Origin: Nocardioides daedukensis
GTDB lineage: Bacteria > Actinomycetota > Actinomycetes > Propionibacteriales > Nocardioidaceae
NCBI RefSeq assembly: GCF_013408415.1
Contig: NZ_JACCAA010000001.1
Coordinates: 992,001 to 1,056,000 of the forward strand
Direction of reading: 5' to 3'
Length of the DNA: 64,000 nt
A program made the translations under genes and the position numbers. Shown here one piece after another: positions 8,333 to 18,230 of this stretch. Below the pieces are notes generated by a model, which saw only the letters and a list, made by a program, of their open reading frames with translations, searched no databases and was not told the DNA's origin. Every line of letters begins with the position of its first letter. Position 1 is the stretch's first letter.

Positions 8333-10086
8333 CAGGCGTTCTCCTCCGGGTTCGAGTCGGTGCGCTCGTTGAGCATGGCCTGGCGCCCGTCCACATCAGG
8401 AGCGTCGGCGATCGTCTGCTGCTCCCCCTCGTTGTCCTCGAGCTCGAGGGCAGCGATCTCCGGGTGGTGCAGGTCGAAAGCCGGCGACTCCGAGCGGATC
8501 CGCGGGATCGACACGAAGTTGTGTCGCGGCGGCGGCGAGCTGGTGGCCCACTCGAGCGAGCGACCCCAGCCCCACGGGTCGTCAACGCCGACCATCGGCT
8601 TCTTGGACGTGATGTAGACGTTGTAGAGGAAGGGCAGCGTCGAGGCGCCGAGCAAGAAGGCGCCCACCGTCGAGACCTGGTTGAGGACGGTGAAGCCGTC
8701 GTCGGGCAGGTAGTCGACATAGCGTCGCGGCATGCCTTCGACACCCAGCCAGTGCTGCACCAGGAAGGTCAGGTGGAAGCCGACGAAGAGCAGCCAGAAG
8801 TGCAGCTTGCCCAGGCGCTCGTCGAGCATCTTGCCCGTCATCTTGGGCCACCAGAAGTAGAACCCGGCGAACATCGCGAACACGACGGTTCCGAAGACCA
8901 CGTAGTGGAAGTGCGCCACCACGAAGTAGGAGTCGGAGACGTGGAAGTCCAGCGGGGGCGAGGCCAGGATGACACCGGTGAGGCCACCGAACAGGAAGGT
9001 GGTGAGGAAGCCGATCGTCCACAGCATCGGGGTGTCGAACGAGAGGGACCCGCCCCACATCGTCCCGATCCAGTTGAAGAACTTCACTCCTGTGGGCACC
9101 GCGATCAAGAACGTCATGCCGGAGAAGAAGGCCAGGTTGACCTCGCCGGTGACGAACATGTGGTGGGCCCACACCGCAACCGACAGGATCGCGATGCCGA
9201 GCGTCGCACCGACCAGGCCGACGTAACCGAAGATCGGCTTGCGGCTGAACACCGGAAGGATCTCGGTGACGATGCCGAAGAACGGCAGCGCGATGATGTA
9301 GACCTCAGGGTGTCCGAAGAACCAGAACAGGTGTTGCCACAGCACGGCGCCGCCGTGTTCGGCATCGAAGATGTGTGCCCCCACCAGCCGGTCGGCCTCG
9401 AGCGAGAGCAGCGCGCCACCGAGGATCGGGAAGGCCATCAGCACCAGCAGGCTGGTGATCAGCACGTTCCAGACGAAGATCGGCATCCGGAACATGGTCA
9501 TGCCCGGTGCGCGCATGCAGATGATCGTGGTGATGAAGTTGACCGCACCCAGGATGGTGCCGATACCGGCCATCCACAGACCCATGATCCACAGGTCACC
9601 GCCGATCCCGGGCGAGCGCAGCGAGTTCGACAGTGGCGCATAGGCGAACCACCCGAAGGAGGCCGCACCCGAGGGGGTGAGGAAGCCGGCCGCAGCGATC
9701 AGTCCGCCCCACAGGAACAGCCAGTAGCTGAACATGTTGAGACGCGGGAACGCCACATCGGGCGAGCCGATCTGGATCGGCATGATCACGTTGGCGAAAC
9801 CGAAGAACAGTGGCGTCGCGAAGAGCAGCAGCATGATCGTGCCGTGCATCGTGAAGAGCTGGTTGTAGGTCTCGTCCGAAACCACCTGGTTGCCCGGGAA
9901 CGCGAGCTCCGAGCGGATCAGCATGGCCATCAGGCCGCCGATCATGAACCAGGCGAACGACGTCACGAGATACATCTTGCCGATCAGCTTGTGATCGGTT
10001 GTGGTGAGCATCCGGACGACCAGGGTGCCGAGCGGCTTGCGGTCCGTCGACTCGATGGTGGCCGGCTGTGCTGCCGTGGCGGTCAC
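8332..10086 (-). CDS. ctaD: Cytochrome c oxidase subunit I
   Basis: 584 residues with 12 membrane helices and the catalytic heme a / heme a3-CuB site. The motif [11 protein letters not shown] (about 255-265) contains the cross-linked His-Tyr pair, and [10 protein letters not shown] (about 385-394) carries the heme a and a3 histidines. The hydrophilic C-terminal tail (about 530-584) is acidic. It overlaps ctaC by 4 bp upstream and ctaF downstream. Confidence 0.98.
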   Translation of the reverse strand: MTATAAQPATIESTDRKPLGTLVVRMLTTTDHKLIGKMYLVTSFAWFMIGGLMAMLIRSELAFPGNQVVSDETYNQLFTMHGTIMLLLFATPLFFGFANVIMPIQIGSPDVAFPRLNMFSYWLFLWGGLIAAAGFLTPSGAASFGWFAYAPLSNSLRSPGIGGDLWIMGLWMAGIGTILGAVNFITTIICMRAPGMTMFRMPIFVWNVLITSLLVLMAFPILGGALLSLEADRLVGAHIFDAEHGGAVLWQHLFWFFGHPEVYIIALPFFGIVTEILPVFSRKPIFGYVGLVGATLGIAILSVAVWAHHMFVTGEVNLAFFSGMTFLIAVPTGVKFFNWIGTMWGGSLSFDTPMLWTIGFLTTFLFGGLTGVILASPPLDFHVSDSYFVVAHFHYVVFGTVVFAMFAGFYFWWPKMTGKMLDERLGKLHFWLLFVGFHLTFLVQHWLGVEGMPRRYVDYLPDDGFTVLNQVSTVGAFLLGASTLPFLYNVYITSKKPMVGVDDPWGWGRSLEWATSSPPPRHNFVSIPRIRSESPAFDLHHPEIAALELEDNEGEQQTIADAPDVDGRQAMLNERTDSNPEENA

Positions 10087-10967
10087 TCTTCGCCTCCGTG
10101 GGGTGCTGCGCCCGAACGGGCCTGGGTGTATGCGTGTGCGCCACCGAGGAGCGGCTCCTCCGAGGTGAAGCCGTCAGCCTCGAGTTGCTTGATGTAGGCG
10201 GCGAACTCGTCCGCGGTGACCACCTTGACGTCGAACAGCATGCGCGAGTGGTAGGTGCCGCAGAGCTCGGCGCACTTGCCCTTGAACGTGCCGGTCTTGG
10301 TGGGCGTCACCTGGAAGGAGTTGCGCTCGTCGCCGACCTGGCCGGGGATGACATCCATCTTCATCAGGAACGCGGGAATCCAGAAGGAGTGGATGACGTC
10401 GGGCGAGGTGAGCTTGAACTCGGTGGTCTTGTCGACCTCGAGGACCAGCGTCGGGATCTTGGACGCGGTGCCGCCGGTGAAGACGTTGCTGGCTGTCGCC
10501 GCGTCCTCGTCGGGGTAGTTGAACGTCCACGACCACTGCTGACCGACGACCTCGACGGTGTGGTCGGGGTTGGGGTCGTGCTCGAGGATCTTGTTCTGCG
10601 TTTCCACGGTGTGGAAGAAGAACACGAGCACCATCATGATCGGCGCGATCGTGTAGAAGACCTCGAGGGGCAGGTTGTAACGGGTCTGCACGGGGATCTC
10701 GTCCTCGTTGCGGCGGCGGTAGCGCCACGCGACGTAGAAGATCAGCCCCCACACGATGACCCCGGTGATCAGGAGCGCGACCCAGGACCACTTCCACAGG
10801 TCCGCGATGTAGACGGCCTGCTCAGTGGCGGGCGAGGTGGCTGGCATGGCCCAACGCTCGGCCTGGGCCTTGTCCTCGGCGGAACAGGAACCCAGCAGCA
10901 GAAGGCTGGCACCCAGCGTCGTGCCCAACGCGACCCGCTGGGCGCTCTTGGGGAGTTGCAGACCCAC
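10083..10967 (-). CDS. ctaC: Cytochrome c oxidase subunit II
   Basis: 294 residues from GTG. A lipoprotein signal with LGSC (about 26-29) is followed by two membrane helices and the periplasmic-face cupredoxin domain. The CuA motif [12 protein letters not shown] (about 231-242) is intact. First gene of ctaC-ctaD-ctaF; it diverges from the cysteine desulfurase gene across about 130 bp that must hold both promoters, though no clear -35/-10 pair could be picked out by eye. Confidence 0.97.
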   Translation of the reverse strand: MGLQLPKSAQRVALGTTLGASLLLLGSCSAEDKAQAERWAMPATSPATEQAVYIADLWKWSWVALLITGVIVWGLIFYVAWRYRRRNEDEIPVQTRYNLPLEVFYTIAPIMMVLVFFFHTVETQNKILEHDPNPDHTVEVVGQQWSWTFNYPDEDAATASNVFTGGTASKIPTLVLEVDKTTEFKLTSPDVIHSFWIPAFLMKMDVIPGQVGDERNSFQVTPTKTGTFKGKCAELCGTYHSRMLFDVKVVTADEFAAYIKQLEADGFTSEEPLLGGAHAYTQARSGAAPHGGEE

Positions 10968-11100
10968 GAACGAGCCTCTCTCTAAGACTTAACGGATAGG
11001 TCGAACACTAGCGGACCCCGATCCGACTTTGTGCGCGAGGTCGGCAGGTAAGTTCCCGGTGTGACAAAAACCTCGGATCCGAGTCCCTGTGGGTGATTCG

Positions 11101-12213
11101 GTGAAACCTCGCTATTTCGATGCCGCCTCCTCGGAGCCGTTGCACCCCGCTGCCCGGGAGACGCTGTTGGCCGCGCTCGAGCACGGGTACGCCGACCCCC
11201 GCCGCCTCCACGACCCGGCCCGCAACGCGCGGCTGATGCTGGAGAACGCACGAGAGGTCTTCGCCTCCTGCCTGGGCGTCCGTGCCGACGAGGTGACCTT
11301 CACCCCCAGCGGGACCCACGCCGTGCACCTCGGCGTGCTCGGCCTCCTGGCGGGTCGTGCGCGCACGTCGAACGTCCTGGCCCGCTCGGCTGTCGAGCAC
11401 TCCTCGGTCGTCCATGCCGGCAACTGGCACGCGGCACGCGGCGGCGAGGTGGTCGAGCTCCCCGTCGACATCACCGGACGGGTCACGGTCGACCTCCCGG
11501 ACCGCGAGCTGGCCGCGATCGCACTCCAGGCCGCCAACCACGAGGTGGGCACGCTCCAGCCGGTCGCCGAGATGGCCGCACCGGGCGACGTACCGCTGTT
11601 CATGGATGCCTGTGCCGCGGCGGGCCGCATCGACCTTCCCCAGGGATGGTCCGCTGCCGCGGTCTCGGCACACAAGTGGGGCGGCCCGGCCGGGGTCGGG
11701 GCACTGCTGCTGCGCAAGGGCGCTCGCTGGCGCAACCCCTTCCCGGGCGATGACCGGGTGGACGAGCGCGGCACCGGCTTCGAGAACGTGCCGGCGGCGC
11801 TGGCCGCCGCAGCCGCCCTCCAGGCAGTGAGTGCCGAGCGCGACGAGCTGGCCGCGCGCCAGCATGGCCTGATCGAGGAGATCCGCAACGAGGTCGCCCG
11901 GACCGTGCCCGACGTCGAGGTGGTGGGCGACGCCGAGCGGCGACTCCCCCACCTGGTCACGTTCTCGTGCCTGTACGTCGACGGTGAGGCGCTGGTCTCG
12001 GAGCTCAACCGCCGGGGCTTCGCGATCGCCTCCGGCTCGGCGTGCACCGCCTCCACCCTGGAGCCCAGCCACGTCCTGGCTGCCATGGGCGTGCTCACGC
12101 ACGGCAACGTGCGCCTCTCACTCACCCACGATGCGAGTGCCGAGGACGTGCGGGCGTTCCTGGCCGAGCTGCCCGACGTCGTACGTCGTCTGCGCGAGGA
12201 GGCCGGACTGTGA
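11101..12213 (+). CDS. Cysteine desulfurase family protein (PLP)
   Basis: About 370 residues from GTG 11101 (VKPRYFDAASS); GTG 11089 four codons earlier is also possible, neither has a strong ribosome site. The pyridoxal-phosphate lysine lies in SAHKWGGPAG and the active cysteine in SGSACTAS, so both catalytic residues are present. It mobilises sulfur from cysteine as an enzyme-bound persulfide. The TusA-like gene starts inside its stop codon, which suggests the sulfur is passed to that carrier. It is shorter and more divergent than IscS, so a role in tRNA or cofactor thiolation is as likely as Fe-S assembly. Confidence 0.92.
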   Translation: MKPRYFDAASSEPLHPAARETLLAALEHGYADPRRLHDPARNARLMLENAREVFASCLGVRADEVTFTPSGTHAVHLGVLGLLAGRARTSNVLARSAVEHSSVVHAGNWHAARGGEVVELPVDITGRVTVDLPDRELAAIALQAANHEVGTLQPVAEMAAPGDVPLFMDACAAAGRIDLPQGWSAAAVSAHKWGGPAGVGALLLRKGARWRNPFPGDDRVDERGTGFENVPAALAAAAALQAVSAERDELAARQHGLIEEIRNEVARTVPDVEVVGDAERRLPHLVTFSCLYVDGEALVSELNRRGFAIASGSACTASTLEPSHVLAAMGVLTHGNVRLSLTHDASAEDVRAFLAELPDVVRRLREEAGL

Positions 12214-12452
12214 GCACCGAGGAGTCCTGGTTCGAGCTCGACTGCAGGGAGATGCGCTGCCCCGCGCCGATCATCGAGCTCGCCAGGCACCTGGGCGACG
12301 TCGGGGTCGGTGAGCTGATCGGCGTCGCCGCGACCGACGTCGCCGCGCGGGTCGACGTACCTGCCTGGTGCCGCATGCGCGAGCAGGAGTACGCCGGGGA
12401 GGCGAGTGCCCCGGACGGAGTTCCGGTCTTCCTGGTGCGTCGCCTCAGCTGA
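12210..12452 (+). CDS. TusA-like sulfur carrier protein
   Basis: 80 residues, GTG start overlapping the desulfurase stop by 4 bp. The sulfurtransferase motif RCPAPI (16-21) holds the acceptor cysteine at 17 with the CPxP signature. The size and fold match SirA/TusA proteins. Coupled to the desulfurase, it is probably its persulfide acceptor; final target unknown. Confidence 0.9.
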   Translation: MSTEESWFELDCREMRCPAPIIELARHLGDVGVGELIGVAATDVAARVDVPAWCRMREQEYAGEASAPDGVPVFLVRRLS

Positions 12453-12459
12453 GCGCATC

Positions 12460-12603
12460 GGCGCCAAGGATCACACCGAGCTGGTCTGCACGCTCAACCA
12501 CGCCTTCGTGCAGAGCGTCGCCGACGGGCTCGGATCGACGGCTGTTGCATGCCTCGAACCGAGCCCCGGCCAGTGTTGCGTGCTGCTCCGCACGTCCAGT
12601 TGA
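12460..12603 (+). pseudogene. Remnant of a COG2345/SufR-like transcription regulator (C-terminus only)
   Basis: A reading frame ending at the TGA at 12603 encodes DHTELVCTLNHAFVQ and later LEPSPGQCCVLLR. This closely resembles the C-terminal metal or Fe-S-binding end of actinobacterial helix-turn-helix regulators of the COG2345 family. The winged-helix N-terminus and the NCPF segment that should precede it are missing; upstream the frame overlaps the TusA-like gene without resemblance. A truncated, decayed gene is the simplest reading. Its position beside sulfur-transfer genes fits a former regulator of that locus. Confidence 0.55.
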
Positions 12604-12618
12604 GCGCCGCCGGAGGCG

Positions 12619-13605
12619 TCAGGAGCGAATCGTCTTGAGGTTCGGCTCGATGTCCTTGACCGCCTGAGCGCCGTAGGTGTCCTCGAGTCGCTTGAGGAAG
12701 TCGGCCCGGGACAGCGTGTATTCCTGGGTGCCGACCTGCTCCACGACATGGACGGCGAGCAGGCACCCCAGCTGGGCGGCGCGCTCCATGTCCAGGTCCC
12801 AGGTGAGCGCCGCCAGGAAGCCTGCACGGAAGGCGTCACCGACTCCGGTGGGCTCGACCTTCTCGATCTCGGGAACCGCCTCGACCACGATGGACTCCTC
12901 GCCCTTGCGGTCGATGCGCACGCCATCTGCTCCGAGCGTGACGACCCAGGTGCCCACTCGGTCGAGCACGTCCTCACGCGTCCACCCGGTCTTCTGGGTG
13001 ATCAGCGTGGCTTCGTACTCGTTGGAGAACAGGATGTGCGCGCCGTCGATGAGCTGACGGATCAGCGGTCCCTCACCGAAGGCGAGCTGCTGGGACGGGT
13101 CGGCGACGAAGCGGTAGCCACGCTTGCGGCACTCGTCGGTGTGGCGCAGCATGCCCTCCGGGTCGTCCGGGCCCACCAGCACGTAGTCGGGCTCGCCGAC
13201 GCGGTCCACGATCGGCTTGAGCTCGATCTCGCGCGACTCGCTCATCGCGCCGGCATAGAACGACGCGATCTGGGCGTGCGCGGCGTCGTTGGTGCACACG
13301 AAGCGCGCCGTGTGCCTGGTCTCGGAGACGTGCACCGAGTCGCAGTCGACGTTGTGGCGCTCCAGCCAGGAGCGGTAGTCGGCGAAGTCCTCGCCCACTG
13401 CTCCGACGAGGACCGGGGAGAGCCCCAGGTTGCCGAGCCCGAAGCAGATGTTGGCGGCGCAACCTCCGCGGCGTACCTCGAGGTCTTCGACCAGGAACGA
13501 GACGCTCAACTTGTCCAGCTGGTCGACGACCAGGGAGTCGGAGAACTTGCCCGGGAAGGTCATCAGGTGGTCTGTGGCGATGGAGCCCGCAATCAGCAGT
13601 GACAT
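12619..13605 (-). CDS. PfkB family carbohydrate or nucleoside kinase
   Basis: 328 residues from ATG 13605 (MSLLIAGSIATDH); an in-frame ATG at 13617 would add four residues. The N-terminal glycine-rich region (RRGGCAANICFGLGNLG, about 45-61) and the C-terminal signature EPTGVGDAFRAG with the catalytic Asp are intact. The sequence is closest in feel to bacterial adenosine-kinase-like PfkB proteins but the substrate cannot be fixed. It is transcribed towards the regulator remnant and diverges from the small gene at 13670. Confidence 0.88.
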   Translation of the reverse strand: MSLLIAGSIATDHLMTFPGKFSDSLVVDQLDKLSVSFLVEDLEVRRGGCAANICFGLGNLGLSPVLVGAVGEDFADYRSWLERHNVDCDSVHVSETRHTARFVCTNDAAHAQIASFYAGAMSESREIELKPIVDRVGEPDYVLVGPDDPEGMLRHTDECRKRGYRFVADPSQQLAFGEGPLIRQLIDGAHILFSNEYEATLITQKTGWTREDVLDRVGTWVVTLGADGVRIDRKGEESIVVEAVPEIEKVEPTGVGDAFRAGFLAALTWDLDMERAAQLGCLLAVHVVEQVGTQEYTLSRADFLKRLEDTYGAQAVKDIEPNLKTIRS

Positions 13606-13669
13606 GTTGCCGAACACTACCGGTCGGTACCCGTTGGTCTACCCCGAAGTAACGAATAGCGTCGATTTC

Positions 13670-13885
13670 ATGAGCCAGATCGCGAGCGTCCGACTCCCCT
13701 ACGACGACCCTGCAACGCCTCGGGAGATGGCGATCGACTGCCACGCCGTGGGCGAGCACCTGCACATCCCGCAGACTCGACGCCCCTCCCCCGTGACCCC
13801 GCGTGCCGAGCACCCGGCAACCCGATGGGACGTGCCCACCGCGACGGCGAGCTTCGCCGGCGCGCTGCACCTGCACCTCAACTGA
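13670..13885 (+). CDS. Small hypothetical protein, 71 residues
   Basis: Opens with ATG 13670 (MSQIASVRLPYDDP) and ends with ALHLHLN. No known domain recognised and no membrane segment; the middle is rich in Pro, Arg and His. Support for a real gene: it diverges from the pfkB gene with a 64-bp gap, and a hairpin with the stable TTCGC loop follows its stop by 3 bp. No obvious ribosome-binding site is present, so confidence is limited. Confidence 0.45.
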   Translation: MSQIASVRLPYDDPATPREMAIDCHAVGEHLHIPQTRRPSPVTPRAEHPATRWDVPTATASFAGALHLHLN

Positions 13886-13888
13886 CTC

Positions 13889-13913
13889 CACGCCCGACTT
13901 CGCGTCGGGCGTG
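13889..13913 (+). terminator. Hairpin terminator after the small gene
   Basis: CACGCCCGAC and GTCGGGCGTG form a perfect 10-bp stem around a TTCGC loop, 3 bp after the stop at 13885. Confidence 0.7.
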
Positions 13914-13994
13914 GCCCCAGCTTGCCGGCGTGGCCCGCTCTGCGGGCCTCATCCCTCCCCTCGAGCTCCTCTCCCTGAGCGCGCCGGCAGAGAC

Positions 13995-14029
13995 GACGAA
14001 GCCCCCACCTTCTCGGTGGGGGCTTCGTC
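13995..14029. terminator. Bidirectional terminator between convergent genes
   Basis: Perfect 15-bp stem GACGAAGCCCCCACC / GGTGGGGGCTTCGTC with loop TTCTC. It lies between the plus-strand small gene and the 3' end of erpA on the minus strand. The 110 bases between the two hairpins contain nothing else recognisable. Confidence 0.85.
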
Positions 14030-14075
14030 TGTGTGGCTGAAGATTCAGCGGCGCTGAAGGCTCAGCGGCGGGGAC

Positions 14076-14438
14076 TCAGTGGAAGGAGTCGCCGCACGCG
14101 CACGAGCCGGTCGCGTTCGGGTTGTCGATCGTGAAGCCCTGCTTCTCGATGGTGTCCACGAAGTCGATCACGGCGCCGTTGAGGTAGGGGACGCTCATCC
14201 GGTCGACGACGACGCTGACGCCGTCAAAGTCCGTGACGACGTCGCCGTCCAGGGTGCGCTCGTCGAAGAAGAGCTGGTAGCGCAGACCGGAGCAGCCACC
14301 GGGCTGGACCGAGATCCGCAGGGCGAGGTCGCTGCGACCCTCCTGCTCGAGGAGGCTGTTGACCTTGGCCGCAGCCACCGAGCTCAGGTTGATCTGGTCG
14401 GTGCGGTTCTCTGTGGCCGTGTCGAGCTGCTCAGTCAT
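14076..14438 (-). CDS. erpA: Iron-sulfur cluster insertion protein (A-type carrier)
   Basis: 120 residues from ATG 14438, preceded by GGGAGCAG. The frame is open further upstream but the family begins here. The three conserved cysteines are present: GGCSGLRY in the middle and CACG near the C-terminus. A-type carriers hand Fe-S clusters to target apoproteins; nadA, 2 kb away, and the Rieske protein would be clients. Single gene, ended by the bidirectional hairpin. Confidence 0.93.
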   Translation of the reverse strand: MTEQLDTATENRTDQINLSSVAAAKVNSLLEQEGRSDLALRISVQPGGCSGLRYQLFFDERTLDGDVVTDFDGVSVVVDRMSVPYLNGAVIDFVDTIEKQGFTIDNPNATGSCACGDSFH

Positions 14439-14549
14439 CTCTGCTCCCAAAAAGTATTGGCGTGGTACTTCGATCAATGGTCGCACACCTACGGTTATTC
14501 CCGAACCCCCCAGTGCACTGATGAGAGCCAGGCAGCGCACTGAAGGACC

Positions 14550-15635
14550 TCACGTCGACCAGTTGCGCGCCACCCGCTCGGCCAGCTCGGCCAGTCCGGC
14601 CGCCGGCTCGGCGAATGCTCGCTCCCGACCGACCTGGTCGACGATGGAGTAGGCCGCCTCCACGCCCATCGTGCGCATCTCGCGCGAGCCGACCAGCACC
14701 TGGCCGGCCAGGGCCACGCAGGGCCGCAGCGACTCTGCTGCGACCGCAGCGACGCCATAGGGCACCTTGCCGGACCGGCTGGAGAAGTCGAACGCTCCTT
14801 CCCCGGTGACCACCAGGTCGGCTCGCTCGGCTCGATCGCGCAAATCCACCGCTGTGGCGACGACGTCGATGCCCGGCACCCGCGTCGCCCCGAGCAGCAG
14901 CAGCGCGAAGCCGAGGCCCCCGGCAGCCCCGGCGCCCTTGTCCAGGGCCGTACGCCGACCCGCCACCGCGGCGAACTCCTCCAGGAGACCGTCGACGGCC
15001 GGCAGCCGTTCCTCGGCGATGCCCTTCTGCGGACCGAAGGTCTTGGTGGCTCCGAAGAGCCCGGTCAACGGGTTGTCCACATCACTGGCCACCACCAGCT
15101 CGATCCCCTCCACCGTCCGACGAGCGGGTGCCAGGTCCAGATGGGTGATTCCGGCCAGGCCGGCGGCACCGCCGGTTAGCTCGACGTCGGACGTCGCGCC
15201 GAGGGCAGCGAGCAGCCCGGCGCCACCGTCGTTGGTGCCGCTTCCTCCCAGACCGACGACCACCCGGCGTGCCCCGGCCTTGATGGCCGCGCCGATCATC
15301 GCGCCGACGCCGTACGTCGTGGCCTGTTCGGGGTCGGTGTCCCCCAAGAGGTGCAGCCCGCACGCCTGGGCACTCTCGATGTAGGCGCTCTGTCCACTGC
15401 GCGCGATGGCGGCCGGGACGCTGGTGTGACCGGGCCCCGGGACGGTCAGTGCCTGGAGCTCCCCGCCGAGCGCGGAGTGGATCACGTCGACGAAACCGGG
15501 CCCGCCGTCGGCCATCGGGCAGAGGTCGAGCTCGTCGTCGGGAGCGCGCCGCCGCCATCCCTGGGCGATCGCCTCCGCCGCCTGGACCGCGGTGAGGGTG
15601 CCGGCGAACTTGTCGGGGGCGATGAGGACGCGCAT
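14550..15635 (-). CDS. Glycerate kinase
   Basis: 361 residues, the usual size of the GarK/GlxK family that phosphorylates glycerate in glyoxylate and serine metabolism. It begins with MRVLIAPDKFAGTLTA and has GLGGSGTNDGG (about 134-144) and KTFGPQKG (about 204-211), family hallmarks. It diverges from the acetyltransferase gene at 15689 with a gap of about 50 bp. No neighbouring glyoxylate genes are seen. Confidence 0.93.
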   Translation of the reverse strand: MRVLIAPDKFAGTLTAVQAAEAIAQGWRRRAPDDELDLCPMADGGPGFVDVIHSALGGELQALTVPGPGHTSVPAAIARSGQSAYIESAQACGLHLLGDTDPEQATTYGVGAMIGAAIKAGARRVVVGLGGSGTNDGGAGLLAALGATSDVELTGGAAGLAGITHLDLAPARRTVEGIELVVASDVDNPLTGLFGATKTFGPQKGIAEERLPAVDGLLEEFAAVAGRRTALDKGAGAAGGLGFALLLLGATRVPGIDVVATAVDLRDRAERADLVVTGEGAFDFSSRSGKVPYGVAAVAAESLRPCVALAGQVLVGSREMRTMGVEAAYSIVDQVGRERAFAEPAAGLAELAERVARNWST

Positions 15636-15688
15636 GGCCCCATCATGCCGAGTCGGCCCCCGGGCCGTGGGTTGGCATGATGTCGGCC

Positions 15689-16576
15689 ATGGGCGAGCTG
15701 ATCATCCGGCAGGCACGCGACGGCGACGTGATGGCGATGGGCGCGCTCACCGCACAGAGCTATCTCGAGGTCGACCGCATCACCAGGCACAGCGACTGGC
15801 CCGAGCCCCAGCTCCGTCCGCCGGACCGGCAGAGCCACTGGATCGCGCGTGCCCGGCACACCATCGAGAGCGACCCCGCCGGCTGCTGGGTGGCCGAGCA
15901 GGACGGCGAGGTGGTCGGCTGCGCGATCTCACGGACCCGCGAGCTGATGTGGATCCTGGCCTCTTTCGCGGTCCGACCCGACCTCCAGGGCCAAGGCATC
16001 GGTGCACAGCTGCTGCAGGCCGCCATGCACCACGGGCGCGGATGCCTGCGTGGGATGTTCGCCGCGTCTGCCGACCCCGGAGCCGTACGCCGTTATCGTC
16101 TCGCCGGGTTCTCGCTGCACCCCCAGATGTTCCTGACCGGCACCGTCGACCGGTCACAGCTCCCCGTCGTCGAGCGGGTCCGCGAGGGCAGCCGTGGCGA
16201 CATCGACCTGATGGACTCCATCGACCGGCAGACCCGTGGTGCCGCGCATCTATCGGACCATGACCTGCTCCTGGCCCAGTACCGCCTGATCGTGGTCGAC
16301 CAGGCCTCCGGTTCCGGTTATGCCTACGTCGATGCCCACGGTGCGCCGGCCCTCCTGGCCGCAACCACCCGGCGTACCGCCTCGGACCTGATGTGGGAGG
16401 CGCTCGCCTCCTCGCCACCCGGCGCCCAGATCTCAGTCCGCCACATCACCGCAGCGAACGAGTGGGCGATCGACGTCGGGATGTCCGCGCACCTTGCGCT
16501 GCACCAGGACGGCTACTTGTGCCTGCGCGGGATGAAGCCACCGTCTCCCTACCTGCACCACGGCTCGCTGCTCTGA
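15689..16576 (+). CDS. GNAT family N-acetyltransferase
   Basis: About 295 residues from ATG 15689 (MGELIIRQARDGDV); ATG 15677 is an alternative. The acetyl-CoA-binding segment VRPDLQGQGIGAQLL (about 95-109) is clear. The region after about 150 is longer than one GNAT domain and may be a second, degenerate one. Substrate unknown. A short gap separates it from nadA. Confidence 0.85.
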   Translation: MGELIIRQARDGDVMAMGALTAQSYLEVDRITRHSDWPEPQLRPPDRQSHWIARARHTIESDPAGCWVAEQDGEVVGCAISRTRELMWILASFAVRPDLQGQGIGAQLLQAAMHHGRGCLRGMFAASADPGAVRRYRLAGFSLHPQMFLTGTVDRSQLPVVERVREGSRGDIDLMDSIDRQTRGAAHLSDHDLLLAQYRLIVVDQASGSGYAYVDAHGAPALLAATTRRTASDLMWEALASSPPGAQISVRHITAANEWAIDVGMSAHLALHQDGYLCLRGMKPPSPYLHHGSLL

Positions 16577-16605
16577 TCCGGAGGGCCAGGCAATAGGATG
16601 AGGCC

Positions 16606-17790
16606 ATGAGCACCGTCGAATTGCCACTCCTTCCGCTGGGCAAGGGCAAGGACCTCTCCGCCGAACGTGGCGTCGAGTGTCCCGGGGACCTGCCTGCGTC
16701 CTCGGACCCGGACCTGGTCGCCCGTGCCCGCGCGGCCAAGGAGGCCCTGGGTGAGCGGGTCTTCGTCCTGGGCCACCACTACCAGCGCGACGAGGTGATC
16801 CAGTTCGCCGACGTCACCGGCGACTCGTTCAAGCTCGCCCGCGACGCCGCGGCTCGTCCGGAGGCCGAGTACATCGTCTTCTGCGGTGTGCACTTCATGG
16901 CGGAGTCCGCCGACATCCTCACCTCCCCCTCGCAGAAGGTGATCCTCCCGGACCTCGCCGCCGGCTGCTCGATGGCCGACATGGCCCGTCTCGGTCAGGT
17001 CGAGGACGCGTGGGACGCACTGGCCGATGCCGGCGTGCAGGACCAGGTCGTGCCGATCACCTACATGAACTCCAGCGCTGACATCAAGGCATTCTGCGGC
17101 CGCAACGGTGGCGCCGTGTGCACCTCGTCGAACGCCGACGCCGCCTTGGAGTGGGCCTTCGAGCAGAAGCAGGACATCGACGGGGGCGCCAAGATCTTCT
17201 TCTTCCCCGACCAGCACCTGGGCCGCAACACCGCCGTGCTCAAGATGGGGCTGAGCCTCGAGGACTGCGTCGTGTGGAACCCGTTGAAGCTCAACGGTGG
17301 ACTCACCGTCGATCAGCTGCGGGACGCGAAGATGATCCTGTGGAAGGGGCACTGCTCGGTGCACGGCCGCTTCACCCCCGAGGTGATCGACGAGCTGCGC
17401 GCCAAGGACCCCGAGATCAACATCCTGGTCCACCCCGAATGCACCTACGAGGTCGTCACGAAGGCCGACCTGGTCGGTTCCACCGAGTTCATCATCAAGA
17501 CGATCGAGGCGGCTCCGTCCGGTTCCAGCTGGGCGATCGGCACCGAGCTGAACCTGGTGAAGCGGCTCGCCGACGCGCACCCCGACAAGAACATCGCGTT
17601 CCTGGAGAAGACGGTCTGCTTCTGCTCGACGATGAACCGGATCGACCTGCCGCACCTGGTCTGGGCGCTCGAGTCGCTGGTGGCCGGCACCGAGGTCAAC
17701 GTGATCGAGGTCGACGCGGACACCAAGCGTGAGGCCGACGTCGCCCTGCAGCGGATGCTCGACCTGCCGGGCAAGTCCCACCGTGACTGA
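16606..17790 (+). CDS. nadA: Quinolinate synthase
   Basis: 394 residues. Condenses iminoaspartate with dihydroxyacetone phosphate to quinolinate in NAD synthesis, using a [4Fe-4S] cluster. Conserved features: [15 protein letters not shown] near the N-terminus, [21 protein letters not shown] and VCFCSTMNR, which include the cluster cysteines. nadB and nadC are not adjacent. It overlaps the following zinc-ribbon gene by 8 bp. Confidence 0.96.
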   Translation: MSTVELPLLPLGKGKDLSAERGVECPGDLPASSDPDLVARARAAKEALGERVFVLGHHYQRDEVIQFADVTGDSFKLARDAAARPEAEYIVFCGVHFMAESADILTSPSQKVILPDLAAGCSMADMARLGQVEDAWDALADAGVQDQVVPITYMNSSADIKAFCGRNGGAVCTSSNADAALEWAFEQKQDIDGGAKIFFFPDQHLGRNTAVLKMGLSLEDCVVWNPLKLNGGLTVDQLRDAKMILWKGHCSVHGRFTPEVIDELRAKDPEINILVHPECTYEVVTKADLVGSTEFIIKTIEAAPSGSSWAIGTELNLVKRLADAHPDKNIAFLEKTVCFCSTMNRIDLPHLVWALESLVAGTEVNVIEVDADTKREADVALQRMLDLPGKSHRD

Positions 17791-18145
17791 CGATCGGCTC
17801 GGCGACGAGCTCCCGCCCTGCCCGAAGTGCGCCTCCGAGTTCACCTACGAGATGGGCACCTTGATGGTCTGCCCCGAGTGCGCCCACGAGTGGTCGCCGG
17901 CCGAGGCGGCAGAAGCCGACGAGGCCGCCGTCATCAAGGACGCCAACGGCACCCCGCTCGCGGACGGTGACACCGTCACCGTGATCAAGGACCTCAAGGT
18001 CAAGGGCTCCTCGACCGCGATCAAGGTCGGCACCAAGGTGAAGAACATCCGTCTGGTCTCCGGCGTGGGCGACCACGACATCGATTGCAAGGTCGACGGC
18101 TTCGGCCCGATGCAGCTCAAGTCGAGCGTTGTGAAGAAGGGCTGA
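17783..18145 (+). CDS. Zinc-ribbon protein, PhnA/YjdM family
   Basis: 120 residues from GTG 17783, inside the end of nadA. An N-terminal zinc ribbon with CPKC and CPEC pairs (about 13-32) is followed by the PhnA domain ([16 protein letters not shown] and downstream). The family is widespread and was once linked to phosphonate use; its actual function is not established. A strong terminator follows 30 bp after the stop. Confidence 0.9.
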   Translation: MTDDRLGDELPPCPKCASEFTYEMGTLMVCPECAHEWSPAEAAEADEAAVIKDANGTPLADGDTVTVIKDLKVKGSSTAIKVGTKVKNIRLVSGVGDHDIDCKVDGFGPMQLKSSVVKKG

Positions 18146-18175
18146 CCCCGGGTCGTTCTGACCCCCTCCACGCAC

Positions 18176-18210
18176 GAGCGCCCCGGCCGAGATCCTCGGC
18201 CGGGGCGCTC
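18176..18210. terminator. Bidirectional terminator, zinc-ribbon gene / flotillin gene
   Basis: Perfect 16-bp stem GAGCGCCCCGGCCGAG / CTCGGCCGGGGCGCTC with an ATC loop, between convergent genes. Confidence 0.88.
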
Positions 18211-18230
18211 TGCTTCGTACTGCTGTCAGG

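Noticed and set aside
10968..11100. Divergent promoters between ctaC and the cysteine desulfurase gene
   Set aside because: Promoters must exist here, but no -35/-10 pair with acceptable spacing could be picked by eye.
13545..13558. CTTGCCCGGGAAG inside pfkB as another copy of the palindromic repeat
   Set aside because: It is explained by the codons of the FPGK segment; a similar match in ctaD codes for FPGN. Single coding copies are not evidence of the repeat.
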